From contig NZ_JARVRH010000027.1 of NCBI RefSeq assembly GCF_030209755.1, forward strand, positions 84,289 to 148,288: a stretch of DNA of 64,000 bases, in the 5' to 3' direction. Made by a program: the position numbers and the translations under genes. The DNA is from Arthrobacter sp. efr-133-TYG-118 (lineage in GTDB: Bacteria > Actinomycetota > Actinomycetes > Actinomycetales > Micrococcaceae). The notes beneath the pieces are model-generated. The model made no database searches. It was not told where the DNA came from and saw only the letters and a list, made by a program, of their open reading frames with translations. The stretch's first letter is position 1. Every line of letters starts with the position of its first letter. Shown one piece after another: positions 32,893 through 41,488 of the stretch.

Positions 32893-33255
32893 ATGTCCGC
32901 CAACCTCAAGACAATCACGTCAGCCACGGCGGGGGCCTTGCTTTCCCAGCAGCTCAGCACATCCGAAGCAGCTCTATACACCGTTCCGGCAGCAACGACA
33001 GTGAAGATTGCTCAGGGCAGCTTGTGCAACACCACCGGCAGTGACACCACAGTCTTCCTGTCCATCGTCAAGAGTGGTGGGACGATGGGCGACGGCACGC
33101 ACAGGGTAATCAGTGGTGCCACGATCAAGGCCAATGACACGATCTCCCTTGATTATCTCGCCGGTCACTTTCTCGGCCCCGGTGACGTTATCGCCGGATA
33201 CGCCGGGGCCGCAACCGCTGTGGACATCGTAGTTTCTGGGGTGGTGCTCACATGA
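32893..33255 (+). CDS. Small virion protein, 120 aa
   Basis: ATG 32,893 comes directly after the previous stop, with GGAGG upstream. The protein is beta-rich with small residues (ALYTVPAATTVKIAQG, VFLSIVKSGG, DTISLDYLAGHFLGPGD), typical of small minor tail or fibre accessory proteins. The stop overlaps the next start. Confidence 0.55.
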   Translation: MSANLKTITSATAGALLSQQLSTSEAALYTVPAATTVKIAQGSLCNTTGSDTTVFLSIVKSGGTMGDGTHRVISGATIKANDTISLDYLAGHFLGPGDVIAGYAGAATAVDIVVSGVVLT

Positions 33256-34463
33256 GCAGGTCTCTAAGTCAGCGCGGATCATTGCAGGTCCCGGCAGAGT
33301 ACTCGGCATTTGCGCCGCTCGGCAATGCATCGCCCCGGCAGGTGGGGGACAACAAGAACGGCGCGCTGGACTGGCGGCACGAGGGGACTGCAGCTTACCT
33401 CACCCACTTCGTGATGGGCTCCAGCTCGTTGTCACTGGCTGGCTGCTACGCCGCTGGCACGGACCTCGGGCAGGGGGACGGGTTCTTCGTCTCGCACAAG
33501 AACAGCGGCGCCGGCATTAGGGCAATCGGCAACGGCGGCTCAAGCATCCTCATGTACCTGGTCGGCCAAAGTCACTCCACCCTGATTAATGGCGAGGTCT
33601 GGAAGAACAACCAAGGCGTGAAGCTGTTCGCCAAGATCGGTGAGGGCTTCGGGGATGGTGTTGCCGTCAGTGGCTCAACCACTTTCACTTCTGCAACGGC
33701 GGGCTTCACGAGTGCGGATATCGGGCAGTCGCTTAGCCAGATGACCACCAAGGGAACGCTAAACGTAACCGGAACGATACCTTCCGGGACCACAATCTCA
33801 TCCGTCACCGACTCGCAAACGGTTGTACTGTCCAATGCGTGCACGGCCGCCGGGACGGGCCTCAACTTCCTGATCGGTGGACGCGCACCGACTAGCACGC
33901 AGTCACTGTTCACAATCTACGACACCAACGGCACGAGCAAGCGGTACGAGTTCACGCTGGGCAAATACAACGGCCTCGTGCCCCACGCTGTCCAGTCCAA
34001 CGACGTTGCAACCCAGTCGCTCCTGGTGACGGCGGCGGTCGGGCAGACATCAGAGATCTTCACGGTTCTCAAGGACGGCAACGCCACGGGTGCACTCTCC
34101 ATCATCGCGTCAGGGCTCATGGCGGCGCGGTTCGGGTCATCCCTGACGAACGCCGGAAATACGGCAAACAACTCCGTCAGCATCACGAACAACGGCACCT
34201 CAGCCCACTCGCTCTACATCACGCGGGCCTCGGCGCAGACCGGCGACCAGATCAGCCTCCGCGACGCGAGTGGCGTTCTCCAGTCCCGGTTCAACAAGGA
34301 CAGCATCTTCATGACAAAGGTGAACGCTGCACCCGCTGACGCGGACGTGAATACGGGCGAGGCCGCTATCTGGTTCGACTCAACCAATGGAGCGTCAAAA
34401 CTCATGATCAAAGCCAAACAAGCTGACGGAACAGTCAAGACAGGAAGCGTGAGCCTCGCATGA
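33252..34463 (+). CDS. Tail fibre-like minor tail protein, 403 aa
   Basis: A Gly/Ser/Thr/Ala-rich beta-type sequence with repeated short strands, such as GSTTFTSATAGFTSADIGQSL, here split by turns, and a C-terminal part (INSVSITNNGT type, SLYITRASAQTG, AAIWFDSTNG) common in fibre tips. It probably contacts the host surface. ATG 33,252 overlaps the previous stop. No endosialidase or pectate-lyase motif was seen. Confidence 0.6.
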   Translation: MSRSLSQRGSLQVPAEYSAFAPLGNASPRQVGDNKNGALDWRHEGTAAYLTHFVMGSSSLSLAGCYAAGTDLGQGDGFFVSHKNSGAGIRAIGNGGSSILMYLVGQSHSTLINGEVWKNNQGVKLFAKIGEGFGDGVAVSGSTTFTSATAGFTSADIGQSLSQMTTKGTLNVTGTIPSGTTISSVTDSQTVVLSNACTAAGTGLNFLIGGRAPTSTQSLFTIYDTNGTSKRYEFTLGKYNGLVPHAVQSNDVATQSLLVTAAVGQTSEIFTVLKDGNATGALSIIASGLMAARFGSSLTNAGNTANNSVSITNNGTSAHSLYITRASAQTGDQISLRDASGVLQSRFNKDSIFMTKVNAAPADADVNTGEAAIWFDSTNGASKLMIKAKQADGTVKTGSVSLA

Positions 34464-34612
34464 TGACCCGTCAAGACGCAATCGCCTACTTCCTAGCGAT
34501 GAGCATAGCCGACGCGGGGGAGCATCTCACGAGCGAACAAATGCCTCTGCATTGGGCCGAGACCACCGACGCGTTCCATGCACTCGGCGTAGAAGATAAG
34601 GAACTGGCATGA
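34460..34612 (+). CDS. Small hypothetical protein, 50 aa
   Basis: ATG 34,460 overlaps the fibre gene stop by four bases. The peptide is helical and mixed-charge (AIAYFLAMSIADAGEHL). Its stop overlaps ATG 34,609. Its place after the fibre suggests a fibre accessory or chaperone, without direct evidence. Confidence 0.5.
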   Translation: MMTRQDAIAYFLAMSIADAGEHLTSEQMPLHWAETTDAFHALGVEDKELA

Positions 34613-34728
34613 ACCCCACCGTAATCCTCGCCCTCATCAGCGACCTGTACAACCAGAATGCGATTCTGGCAGAGCGCAACGCCCAACTCGAAGCGGAGCT
34701 AGCCAAGAAAACGGAAGGTGCCGAATGA
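34609..34728 (+). CDS. Small coiled-coil protein, 39 aa
   Basis: ATG 34,609 overlaps the previous stop; AAGGAAC lies upstream. Residues 6-34 show hydrophobic heptads (ILALISDLYNQNAILAERN), so it is a short coiled coil and may oligomerise. The stop overlaps ATG 34,725. Confidence 0.5.
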   Translation: MNPTVILALISDLYNQNAILAERNAQLEAELAKKTEGAE

Positions 34729-35003
34729 GCGACGACGGCGTATTAATATCCCATAGGAGCGCTCGAACCGGCGTAAGGAAAATCGCCGTCGGAGGTCCTA
34801 GCCTCAGCGGCTATCTGGCTGAGAATCTCCCGCCCCGCGACTCAGTGTTCAAGATCCACGACGCACCAGCCGGCCCGGTGTTGCGTTTCAGAGTTAATGC
34901 GGAAGGGAAGATGGATGCGGAGTATGACCCCGCAAAACTGACCGAAGCCGCCTTAGCACTCATGGCGGAAGTCGCTCGCATTCAGGGGGGCAGCGCTAGC
35001 TGA
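34725..35003 (+). CDS. Hypothetical virion-region protein, 92 aa
   Basis: Begins at ATG 34,725 inside the previous stop. Residues 28-55 (LSGYLAENLPPRD, VFKIHDAPAGPVLRFRV) look like a beta hairpin module also found in fibre proteins. The 3' end overlaps the convergent SGNH gene by eight bases. Base composition here is slightly more AT-rich than in the head genes. Confidence 0.5.
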   Translation: MSDDGVLISHRSARTGVRKIAVGGPSLSGYLAENLPPRDSVFKIHDAPAGPVLRFRVNAEGKMDAEYDPAKLTEAALALMAEVARIQGGSAS

Positions 35004-35754
35004 CTGTCAGATGGTCCATGACCAGGGCGGCAAGGCGTTCGTGGCCATAGTCGTTTGGGTGGAAGTTGTCTGAAATGCCAGCCCACACGTTCACGCCAGC
35101 CGGGCCACGGTTGCCAGCCATGCCGAACTCGGCACTGACGTCTATGTACTTGCCGCCGTGAGCCTCACAGCTCTTCTGGATGGCGTTGTCATAGGCGTCA
35201 GTGTCGCTGCCAGCACTACCCCAAGTGCCGATGCAGATCAGCGCGCTTGTGGGCGACGCAGCCTTGACCTTGTTCATTAGCGCATCATACTGGCCGGGGA
35301 AAACGGCAGGATCGGTCTTGCCCTGAATGTCATTTGTGCCTAGCTCAACAACGGCAAGGTTGAATCCCTCGGGGATGCTCACGAGGTTGCCGACCGTGGC
35401 CAAGTTACCGCCCGCCTTGGACCCACCTAGGCGTTCGACGGCACCCATCTTCTGGAGCTGCGAAACGACAAGCTGGCTGTAGCCCTTCTCCTGCGTGGAT
35501 GCGAAGTACCCAGCGGTCAGGGAGTCCCCGATGAACAGGACTTTCAGCGGGCCGGTGGCAGGAAACTTGACCGCTACGCGACGGGAAGCATCGTAGGCCG
35601 CGTTGGAATCGGCAATGTCCTTCTGAACCTGCTGGGCGTACTGCGACGCCTTCGCGGCGACGGTCGAATCTTCGGGTGACGGCGTCTGCACCGACGCGCA
35701 TCCAGTCAAGACAAGAACAGCAGCAGCCAGCGAGGCAATCCCCCAAAGTTTCAT
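34996..35754 (-). CDS. SGNH hydrolase lipoprotein
   Basis: A 252-aa exported lipoprotein. The signal peptide has a hydrophobic core and lipobox LTGC with the lipidated Cys at residue 19. SGNH blocks follow: FIGDSLTAG (nucleophile Ser), GG in SKAGGNL, VELGTNDI, and DNFHPNDYGH with the catalytic Asp and His. It would be an esterase or deacetylase on the outside of the membrane. It lies on the minus strand inside the plus-strand late operon, typical of cargo genes expressed from the prophage. A role in changing the cell surface or blocking superinfection is inference. Confidence 0.85.
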   Translation of the reverse strand: MKLWGIASLAAAVLVLTGCASVQTPSPEDSTVAAKASQYAQQVQKDIADSNAAYDASRRVAVKFPATGPLKVLFIGDSLTAGYFASTQEKGYSQLVVSQLQKMGAVERLGGSKAGGNLATVGNLVSIPEGFNLAVVELGTNDIQGKTDPAVFPGQYDALMNKVKAASPTSALICIGTWGSAGSDTDAYDNAIQKSCEAHGGKYIDVSAEFGMAGNRGPAGVNVWAGISDNFHPNDYGHERLAALVMDHLTVS

Positions 35755-35792
35755 GACCCGATTCTAAGGGACAGATAAGCGGCGCGAAGTCA

Positions 35793-36077
35793 TCAGGACG
35801 ACTGCTGTTCGTTCTTTAGCTCGTCAATATGCCTCGCCAGCTTCACGATCGTGCCCTTCTGGGCGTCAATCATCGGCAGCAGGATGTGCTGGATCATTTG
35901 CATTGCGGTTAGGTCCACGCCTGTCTCGAAAATTGTCGCCTCCAAAGCGGGGGCAGACTCCATGATGGGGCGTCCTAGGTCTTCGATGATTTCTTCTTCA
36001 AGTGACATGTACACCAGAGTACGGCCATGCACCATAAGACCGGTTAACTGAACTGACCCAAATGTTGCTTCGGGCAC
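35793..36077 (-). CDS. Hypothetical protein, 94 aa
   Basis: On the minus strand just upstream of the SGNH gene, 38 bases apart, so probably co-transcribed. It is a helical, acidic protein (SLEEEIIEDLGRP, then MIDAQKGTIVKLARHIDEL), with a possible C-terminal coiled coil. It starts with GTG 36,077 after AAGG; an internal ATG at about 36,008 is an alternative. Not recognised. Confidence 0.5.
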   Translation of the reverse strand: MPEATFGSVQLTGLMVHGRTLVYMSLEEEIIEDLGRPIMESAPALEATIFETGVDLTAMQMIQHILLPMIDAQKGTIVKLARHIDELKNEQQSS

Positions 36078-36116
36078 CTTGTGCGTGTTAATTTTTAGTC
36101 TCCAAGAAATGACGGC

Positions 36117-36148
36117 GGCCCGGCCAGTGCGCTAACACTGACCGGGCC
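36117..36148. terminator. Hairpin between divergent cargo genes
   Basis: GGCCCGG-C-CAGTG (36,117-36,129) pairs with CACTG-A-CCGGGCC (36,136-36,148), one mismatch. It lies between the divergent 94-aa gene and the recombinase. There is no T-run, so it may be a recombinase or regulator binding site instead of a terminator. Confidence 0.4.
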
Positions 36149-36190
36149 TATGCCGCCACCATGATCCCGCAAAAGTCACATGGAGACGAC

Positions 36191-37112
36191 ATGCAAAACA
36201 CTACGCTAATTGGCGTGCCCACCGCACCTCGGATGACGACCGCCGAACTTGCTGCGGCCGGTTACCTTGCCCGCTACGGCGGTTCTACCCGCGACACGTA
36301 CAAGGTGTCTTTGAAGATCCTTTGGGGCTGGTGCGCTGGCCTCGGCATCGAACGTGCTGGAGGATATGCGCCGGCCGGTGCTGGAACTGTTCGCCCGCTA
36401 CCTCGAGGAAGAACGCGGCAACTCGCCGGTGACCATCGCGCACCACCTGTCCATCGTCCGGGGCTTCTACAGCTTCGCGGAGATTGACGGGTACATCCAG
36501 AAGTCACCTGCCACACATCTGCGCATGCCGCGCGTGTACCGGGACGAGTCCCGCACTCTCGGCCTGGACCGGATGGAGCTGGGCAACCTGATCCAGACAG
36601 CACGGGCCTCGCACGTTATGGACGCCGCGCTCGTCACTCTCATGGGCATGCTGGGCCTGCGCGTCTCCGAGGCGTGCAGCGTGAAGATCGAGGACTACCA
36701 GCAGGTTGAGCGCGGCCACCGCGTGCTGCGCATGATCGGCAAAGGAGGAAAGCCGGCCACGATCCCGCTGCCCGTCCCGGTCCTCCGCGCCCTGGACGCA
36801 GCGGCCGGTGACCGCATGGCCGGGCCTCTGCTGCTGCGCCGCCGGTCGGGGGAACCGATGAACCGCAAAGCCGCGGCGTTGGCTGTCGCCCGGCTGTGCA
36901 AGAAAGCCGGGATCGCGAAGAAGATCAGCCCGCACTCCCTCCGACACTCCTACGTCACGGCATGCCTGGACGCGGGCGTGCCCCTCCGCGACGTGCAGGT
37001 AGCGGCCCGCCACTCAGACCCGCGCATCACCGCCCGGTACGACCGGGCACGGCACAACCACGACCGCCACGCCAACCACACCGTCGCCGCGTTCCTCGCA
37101 GGAGCCGCATAG
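36191..37112 (+). pseudogene. Tyrosine recombinase split by +1 frameshift
   Basis: The C-terminal part (GTG 36,354 onward) is a complete catalytic domain: GLRVSEACS with the first Arg, KGGKPATIPLP with the Lys, SLRHSYVT (His-x-x-Arg), ARHSDPRIT and the nucleophile in RYDRARH. The N-terminal core-binding part begins at ATG 36,191, after GGAG, in another frame (AGYLARYGGSTRDTY, WGWCAGLGIE). Skipping one base near 36,353 joins GLGIE to VLEDMRRPV and gives a normal length of about 306 aa. So the gene is frameshifted: a loss-of-function change, a sequence error, or programmed shifting. An intrinsic terminator follows. Confidence 0.8.
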
Positions 37113-37131
37113 CGACCACCTAACACCAGAG

Positions 37132-37156
37132 AAGCCCCGCATGTCGGGGCTTTTTT
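37132..37156 (+). terminator. Intrinsic terminator after recombinase
   Basis: AAGCCCCG (37,132-37,139) pairs with CGGGGCTT (37,145-37,152), and six T follow. It ends the inserted block just before the ribosome binding site of the Dit-like gene. Confidence 0.82.
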
Positions 37157-37186
37157 GTTGCCCAAAAACTTTCATAGGAGGCCGCC

Positions 37187-38140
37187 TTGCCCGCTGTCGT
37201 GTTCGCCGCCGGGGGCCTCGCCCCGTTCCAAGTGTTCATCTCGTCCACGGGCACCGTCGTGGGCGCCGGCGCGGCTGGCATCAGCCTGTTGTCCGTCACG
37301 GGACTCAGGGATTTGTCCGGTCTCCGCACGGGGGACGCGCCGCGGGCGCTGGCTGACGGGTCGTACCCGGGCCTGAACTACCTTGACGAGCGGGTGGTGA
37401 CGATCAAATGGGATCTTACCTTGGCGTCCGGGCTCGAGACCGCGTTGCAGGTGCTCGCGGCGGGGTTCCAGAACGTGGCCGACCCATCCAGCATTTGCAT
37501 GACTTCGGGCGACTTTTTGCGGCAGGTCGCCGGGGTCGGCGCAACCAAGCCAGTGTCCTCCCTGCAATTCCAACTCCCGGGCCGCACGTCACCGCTTGTG
37601 ACTTTCGGCCGCCCCACGAAACATGTCGTCCCGATTGACCTGAACTACCAGTGGGGACAGACGCAGCCCGCATCCGAATGGACCAGCGCGGACGGGGAAG
37701 TCTATGACGCCACCGTCATCTCCGCGGCCACGTCCCTGCCGTCCCCCACGTCGGGTATGGCGTGGCCAGCCGCGTTCCCGTGGACGTTCGGTTCCTCATC
37801 CGGCGGGTCCATGCAGCTGAATAACACCGGTAACTATGCCGCGAAACCGTTGTTCATGATCCAAGGCCCGGTCTCATACCCGAAGATCACGCACACGAAC
37901 AGCGGCCAGACCATGTACCTGAACATCGTCCTGGGCGCCGCGGACATCCTGATCCTTGACCACCAGGCGGGCACCGTGACGCTGAACGGCACGGCGAACC
38001 GAAACAACCTCGTGGGCTTCGGGTCCTCATTCTTCACCCTGTCCCCGGGCAATAACGGCATCGGTTTCTCTTCCGCTGATTCGTCGGCGGTCGCGGGGAC
38101 CCTGACCGGTTACCTGTTGCCGACCTACTCCACCGTCTAA
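37187..38140 (+). CDS. Distal tail (Dit)-like protein
   Basis: A 317-aa protein with the beta-rich N-terminal half of siphovirus distal tail proteins (LRDLSGL, ERVVTIKWDLTL, FGRPTKHVVPIDLNY) and a galectin-like C-terminal half (NTGNYAAKPLFMIQGPV, YLNIVLGAADILILDH). It would form the hub ring below the tube. It starts with TTG 37,187 after AGGAGG. The usual neighbour is the tape measure, now 4.7 kb upstream because of the inserted block. Confidence 0.7.
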   Translation: MPAVVFAAGGLAPFQVFISSTGTVVGAGAAGISLLSVTGLRDLSGLRTGDAPRALADGSYPGLNYLDERVVTIKWDLTLASGLETALQVLAAGFQNVADPSSICMTSGDFLRQVAGVGATKPVSSLQFQLPGRTSPLVTFGRPTKHVVPIDLNYQWGQTQPASEWTSADGEVYDATVISAATSLPSPTSGMAWPAAFPWTFGSSSGGSMQLNNTGNYAAKPLFMIQGPVSYPKITHTNSGQTMYLNIVLGAADILILDHQAGTVTLNGTANRNNLVGFGSSFFTLSPGNNGIGFSSADSSAVAGTLTGYLLPTYSTV

Positions 38141-38152
38141 GGAGGCGCGCCC

Positions 38153-39268
38153 ATGGGCGATTACCGCGTGTCCGCGTGGGACATCAACGCCAACACCCTC
38201 CTGACGGATGTGCGGGCCACGGGTCTGTCCTACAACGTCCGCATGAACGACTCTGGCGAGTTCGGCTACAGCGTGAACCTGTCCGACGCACAGGCACAGG
38301 CGTGCGCTCGGGTGCTGATGGGGTTGCAGGGCACCCCGTTCAAAACGATCATCACCGCCAACGCCGGGCAGACGATCCTGTATTCGGGCATCTCATGGAC
38401 CACGAACAAAAAGTCGTCGTCCGTGATGATGCCGATCACCGGGAAGGGATTGACCTCCTACTTCACCGACAAAGTAATCGCGAACGACTACAAGACCTCC
38501 ATTGCCCCCGGGCAACTGATGGCACAGGCCGTGAACGACGCCCAGGCGGACGGCCCCGGCGCTAACCGCGGCATCGTGCCCATCGTGACAGGCCTTACCA
38601 GCCCGCCCAACGTCACACCCTCGTACAACAAAAACCAGTACACGACCGTCGCGCAGGTTTTGGCTGACCAGACGGCGGCGATCACGCCCGGGTCCGGCGG
38701 CGTGGACTATTTCATGACCGACACGTTCGTGCACGGCGCCCCAGCGCATAGCATGGTCATCACCAGCCCCCGCTGCGGCCGGGACCGGAACACGTCCGGC
38801 CTGTCCGTGAACCTCGCGACCGTCATCGACTGGGAATGGCCATCGGACGCCATGCAATCCGGGAACCACCTGATCGTGGTCGGCTCCGGGACGGGTGGCG
38901 CGCAGCCGGTCGCGACGGCAGACGACGCTGCGGCCCGTGGCGGTCTCGGGCAGATGCCACGCATGGACATGGTGCTGCAGTACTCCCAGATCAGCAACCA
39001 GGGCCAGCTGCAGGGCATCGCGAACGGTTCCGCAGTCAGGTACGGCAAACCCATTACCACCCCGACCGTCACCATCCCTGCCGACTATGCGGCCTGTGCT
39101 CTGGGCGTCTTCCAGATCGGGGATGACATCAAGGTCTGGTGCGCCCCGAACATCCACTTCCCCGCCGGCCTTTCCCAGTGGTGGCGGATTGTCGCGTACA
39201 AGGTCGACATCCCGGATCAGGGCCTCGCGAAAGTCACCCTCACGTTGAATCCGCCCCCGATCTTCTAA
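38153..39268 (+). CDS. Tail hub / Tal-like minor tail protein
   Basis: A 371-aa protein following Dit with AAGGAGG 8 bases before ATG. The N-terminus (YRVSAWDINANTLLTDV, ILYSGISWTT) and C-terminus (IGDDIKVWCAPNI, VDIPDQGLAKVTLTLNP) match the hub domains of tail-associated proteins of actinophages. It attaches fibres to the tail tip. No lytic domain is visible. Confidence 0.65.
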   Translation: MGDYRVSAWDINANTLLTDVRATGLSYNVRMNDSGEFGYSVNLSDAQAQACARVLMGLQGTPFKTIITANAGQTILYSGISWTTNKKSSSVMMPITGKGLTSYFTDKVIANDYKTSIAPGQLMAQAVNDAQADGPGANRGIVPIVTGLTSPPNVTPSYNKNQYTTVAQVLADQTAAITPGSGGVDYFMTDTFVHGAPAHSMVITSPRCGRDRNTSGLSVNLATVIDWEWPSDAMQSGNHLIVVGSGTGGAQPVATADDAAARGGLGQMPRMDMVLQYSQISNQGQLQGIANGSAVRYGKPITTPTVTIPADYAACALGVFQIGDDIKVWCAPNIHFPAGLSQWWRIVAYKVDIPDQGLAKVTLTLNPPPIF

Positions 39269-39277
39269 GGACAGCCC

Positions 39278-39970
39278 ATGCCGAACGGCAACCTTGGCCC
39301 CGACTACCAGTTGGCGATGCGTCTGTCGAATATTGAGCGGCAGCTACTGGCGCTCGCCACGTCCCCGCTGCTGCTGAACGCCTCGACCGGGCAGACCCCC
39401 GGGCAGCCCGGCCTCTCCACCGATATCAACGGCCTGCACCTATTCAACCCGTCCGGCGTCGAAGACATCACCCTCGCCACCGCGGACGGGTCCGCTAACT
39501 TCAACGGCAACGTCAACATCAACGGCAACCTGTCCGTGCCCAACGGCTCCATCAGCAACACGGCATTGCAGAACCCGGCATCGACTGGGCAGCTCTCAGC
39601 GGCGGCAACGAACTTCGCGATACCTACCACACCAACAACCGTGGCAAGCGGAACTATCTCGATCCCCGCAGGCTATACCCAAGCTGTTGTCACACTGAAT
39701 GTGTCGGCAGGTGCGGTGAACTCCACGGCAAGTGCCGATTTCCTCTACATCCAAGCCGTTATCAACGGCTCAGCGGCAAACACCATGCCAGGTTATGCGG
39801 GACCAACTGGCGGGTGGGCGTGGGCGGGATCAACCAAGACGGCCGTACTCACGGGCCTCAGCGGGGGTTCAATCTCACTATCCGCACTTGCGCAGACTCA
39901 GACCGGAACTTGGGGCGCGAACACATCAAACCGCGCATACTGCGAAGCCACCGCGATCTTCCTTCGCTGA
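39278..39970 (+). CDS. Minor tail protein, 230 aa
   Basis: ATG 39,278, nine bases after the hub gene. The N-terminus has a short helix (LAMRLSNIERQLLALA), then repeated beta strands (DGSANFNGNVNINGNLSV) and a fibre-like C-terminus. It is likely a baseplate fibre or spacer. It ends where the minus-strand cargo gene ends; the stops are adjacent. Confidence 0.6.
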   Translation: MPNGNLGPDYQLAMRLSNIERQLLALATSPLLLNASTGQTPGQPGLSTDINGLHLFNPSGVEDITLATADGSANFNGNVNINGNLSVPNGSISNTALQNPASTGQLSAAATNFAIPTTPTTVASGTISIPAGYTQAVVTLNVSAGAVNSTASADFLYIQAVINGSAANTMPGYAGPTGGWAWAGSTKTAVLTGLSGGSISLSALAQTQTGTWGANTSNRAYCEATAIFLR

Positions 39971-40402
39971 CTACTTAGTAGTCGGTGCGGGAGCCGGAGC
40001 CGGGCCACCAACGGTTACGCCACCCGTGTTCGGCTTGAGGACCGGAGGCGCGGGAGGTGGAGGGGCTGGGACCGAGTACGGGTCAACCTTCGGAAGCGCA
40101 ATGCCGCCAGCGGGGACCGGTGCGGGAGTGACTACCGGTTCCGGTACGACCGGCGCTGGATCAACCACCGGAGCAGGGGCGGGCGTCACGGCTACAGGGG
40201 TTGTCGCGACGGGTTCGGGTGCTGTGGTGGTCACTGTCGGCTCCGGGGTTGGTGTGGGTGCTGCCGTGGTGGCTGGCGCTGAAGTGGTTACGGAGACGGG
40301 CGCCGGGGCGTTGTCGGCGTTGGCCGTGGCGATCATGCCGAAGATCAGGCCGCCCGCAAGCAGAACTGCCGAGCCACCAAATACCGCTGATTTCGTCTCC
40401 AT
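39971..40402 (-). CDS. Secreted Pro/Ala/Thr-rich cargo protein
   Basis: A 143-aa protein with an N-terminal membrane anchor or signal peptide (FGGSAVLLAGGLIFGMIATANA, residues 8-29, cleavage or retention unclear) followed by about 110 residues made mostly of Pro, Ala, Thr and Val (VVTPAPVPAGG and similar). No enzyme motif is present. It is encoded on the minus strand within the tail genes, so it is probably prophage cargo expressed in the lysogen. A cell-wall-spanning or surface role is inference. Confidence 0.7.
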   Translation of the reverse strand: METKSAVFGGSAVLLAGGLIFGMIATANADNAPAPVSVTTSAPATTAAPTPTPEPTVTTTAPEPVATTPVAVTPAPAPVVDPAPVVPEPVVTPAPVPAGGIALPKVDPYSVPAPPPPAPPVLKPNTGGVTVGGPAPAPAPTTK

Positions 40403-40461
40403 GTCCCCATGGTAGCCAACCCGTCCCTGAATTAATACCCCTTTCGTCCAACGAATTTATA

Positions 40462-40487
40462 AAGCCCTGCCATGCCGGGGCTTTTTT
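40462..40487 (+). terminator. Intrinsic terminator in late region
   Basis: AAGCCC..GC and GC.GGGGCTT around CAT form a hairpin followed by six T (40,482-40,487). It points with the plus-strand late genes and lies between the cargo gene promoter region and the next minor tail gene. Confidence 0.65.
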
Positions 40488-40519
40488 CATGCCCAGACAC
40501 ACTCTGTTAGGAGCCTCCC

Positions 40520-41488
40520 GTGGCTATTTCCGCTGTGCCCTTTGCGCTGCAGAACGTCCCGATCAACTCGGACGTGGTGCGCGAAGCCGTCTCTTCACTC
40601 CTGCCAAATTCTGGCGGCATCGTGCAGTCCGGCGACTTCCCCGTAGCGCAGACCACCGTCGCCTCCATGGCGGTAACGGTCGGCGTCGGCCGTGCCTGGA
40701 TTCAGGGCACCGACGTGGCGTTCCTGTCCGGGCAGTCCTACGGCAAACAGGCCTCCTACTACGTCATGAATGACGCGTCCGTGACGCTCAGCATTGACGC
40801 GGCGGACAGCACGAATCCGCGCATCGATGTGGTGTATATCGCGATTCAGGACGCCACCTACAGCGGCACGAACAACGCCGCTGTGTTGGCGGTAGCGAAG
40901 GGCTTCCCGACCTCGGGTGCCGCCTATCCGGCGAACGCCCCCACCCTGCCGAATAACGCCATCGCCTTGGCGTGGATCAACGTCGCCGCTGGCGCTTCGT
41001 CTATCGTCACCGCGAACATCACCACCGTGGCCCTGCTGGGAATCATGTCCCGGCCCCCGCTGGGCATCATGCCGGGCCGTGTCAAGGTCACCGCGAACGG
41101 TGCCGGCCTGACGACCCTTGCAGTGCAGAACAACATCGGATCGTTCGCGTTCAAGGGCGGCCGGAAATACAAGATCGTCTGGCAGGGCGGCCACTCATTC
41201 TCGAGTGCCGGCGACTATTTCAACCTTGCCATTCAGACCTGCTCGACTGCTGACGCTGCGAATGCGACGACTGGCCTCACCACGATCCAAGGCCGGACCT
41301 ACACCACCAACAGTGCAGGCCTTGGCGAGTCCTTCTACGTGGAGGCCATCTACGAACCGGCCACGGACACCACATTGCAGGTCAAGTTCACTGTGGCCCG
41401 GGCGATCGGGTCCGGTACGTGGACGTTGCAGGCCAGTTCCGGGGCGCCGGCGTGGGCGTACATCGAGGATCAAGGAGCGCAGTACTGA
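40520..41488 (+). CDS. Minor tail protein, 322 aa
   Basis: TAGGAG precedes GTG 40,520. The N-terminal half (VREAVSSLLPNSGG, VGVGRAWIQGTDVAF, NPRIDVVYIAIQD) is a widespread actinophage minor tail module; the C-terminal half is a beta domain (YKIVWQGGHSF, WTLQASSG). It probably belongs to the adsorption apparatus. The stop overlaps the next ATG (TGATG). Confidence 0.7.
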   Translation: MAISAVPFALQNVPINSDVVREAVSSLLPNSGGIVQSGDFPVAQTTVASMAVTVGVGRAWIQGTDVAFLSGQSYGKQASYYVMNDASVTLSIDAADSTNPRIDVVYIAIQDATYSGTNNAAVLAVAKGFPTSGAAYPANAPTLPNNAIALAWINVAAGASSIVTANITTVALLGIMSRPPLGIMPGRVKVTANGAGLTTLAVQNNIGSFAFKGGRKYKIVWQGGHSFSSAGDYFNLAIQTCSTADAANATTGLTTIQGRTYTTNSAGLGESFYVEAIYEPATDTTLQVKFTVARAIGSGTWTLQASSGAPAWAYIEDQGAQY

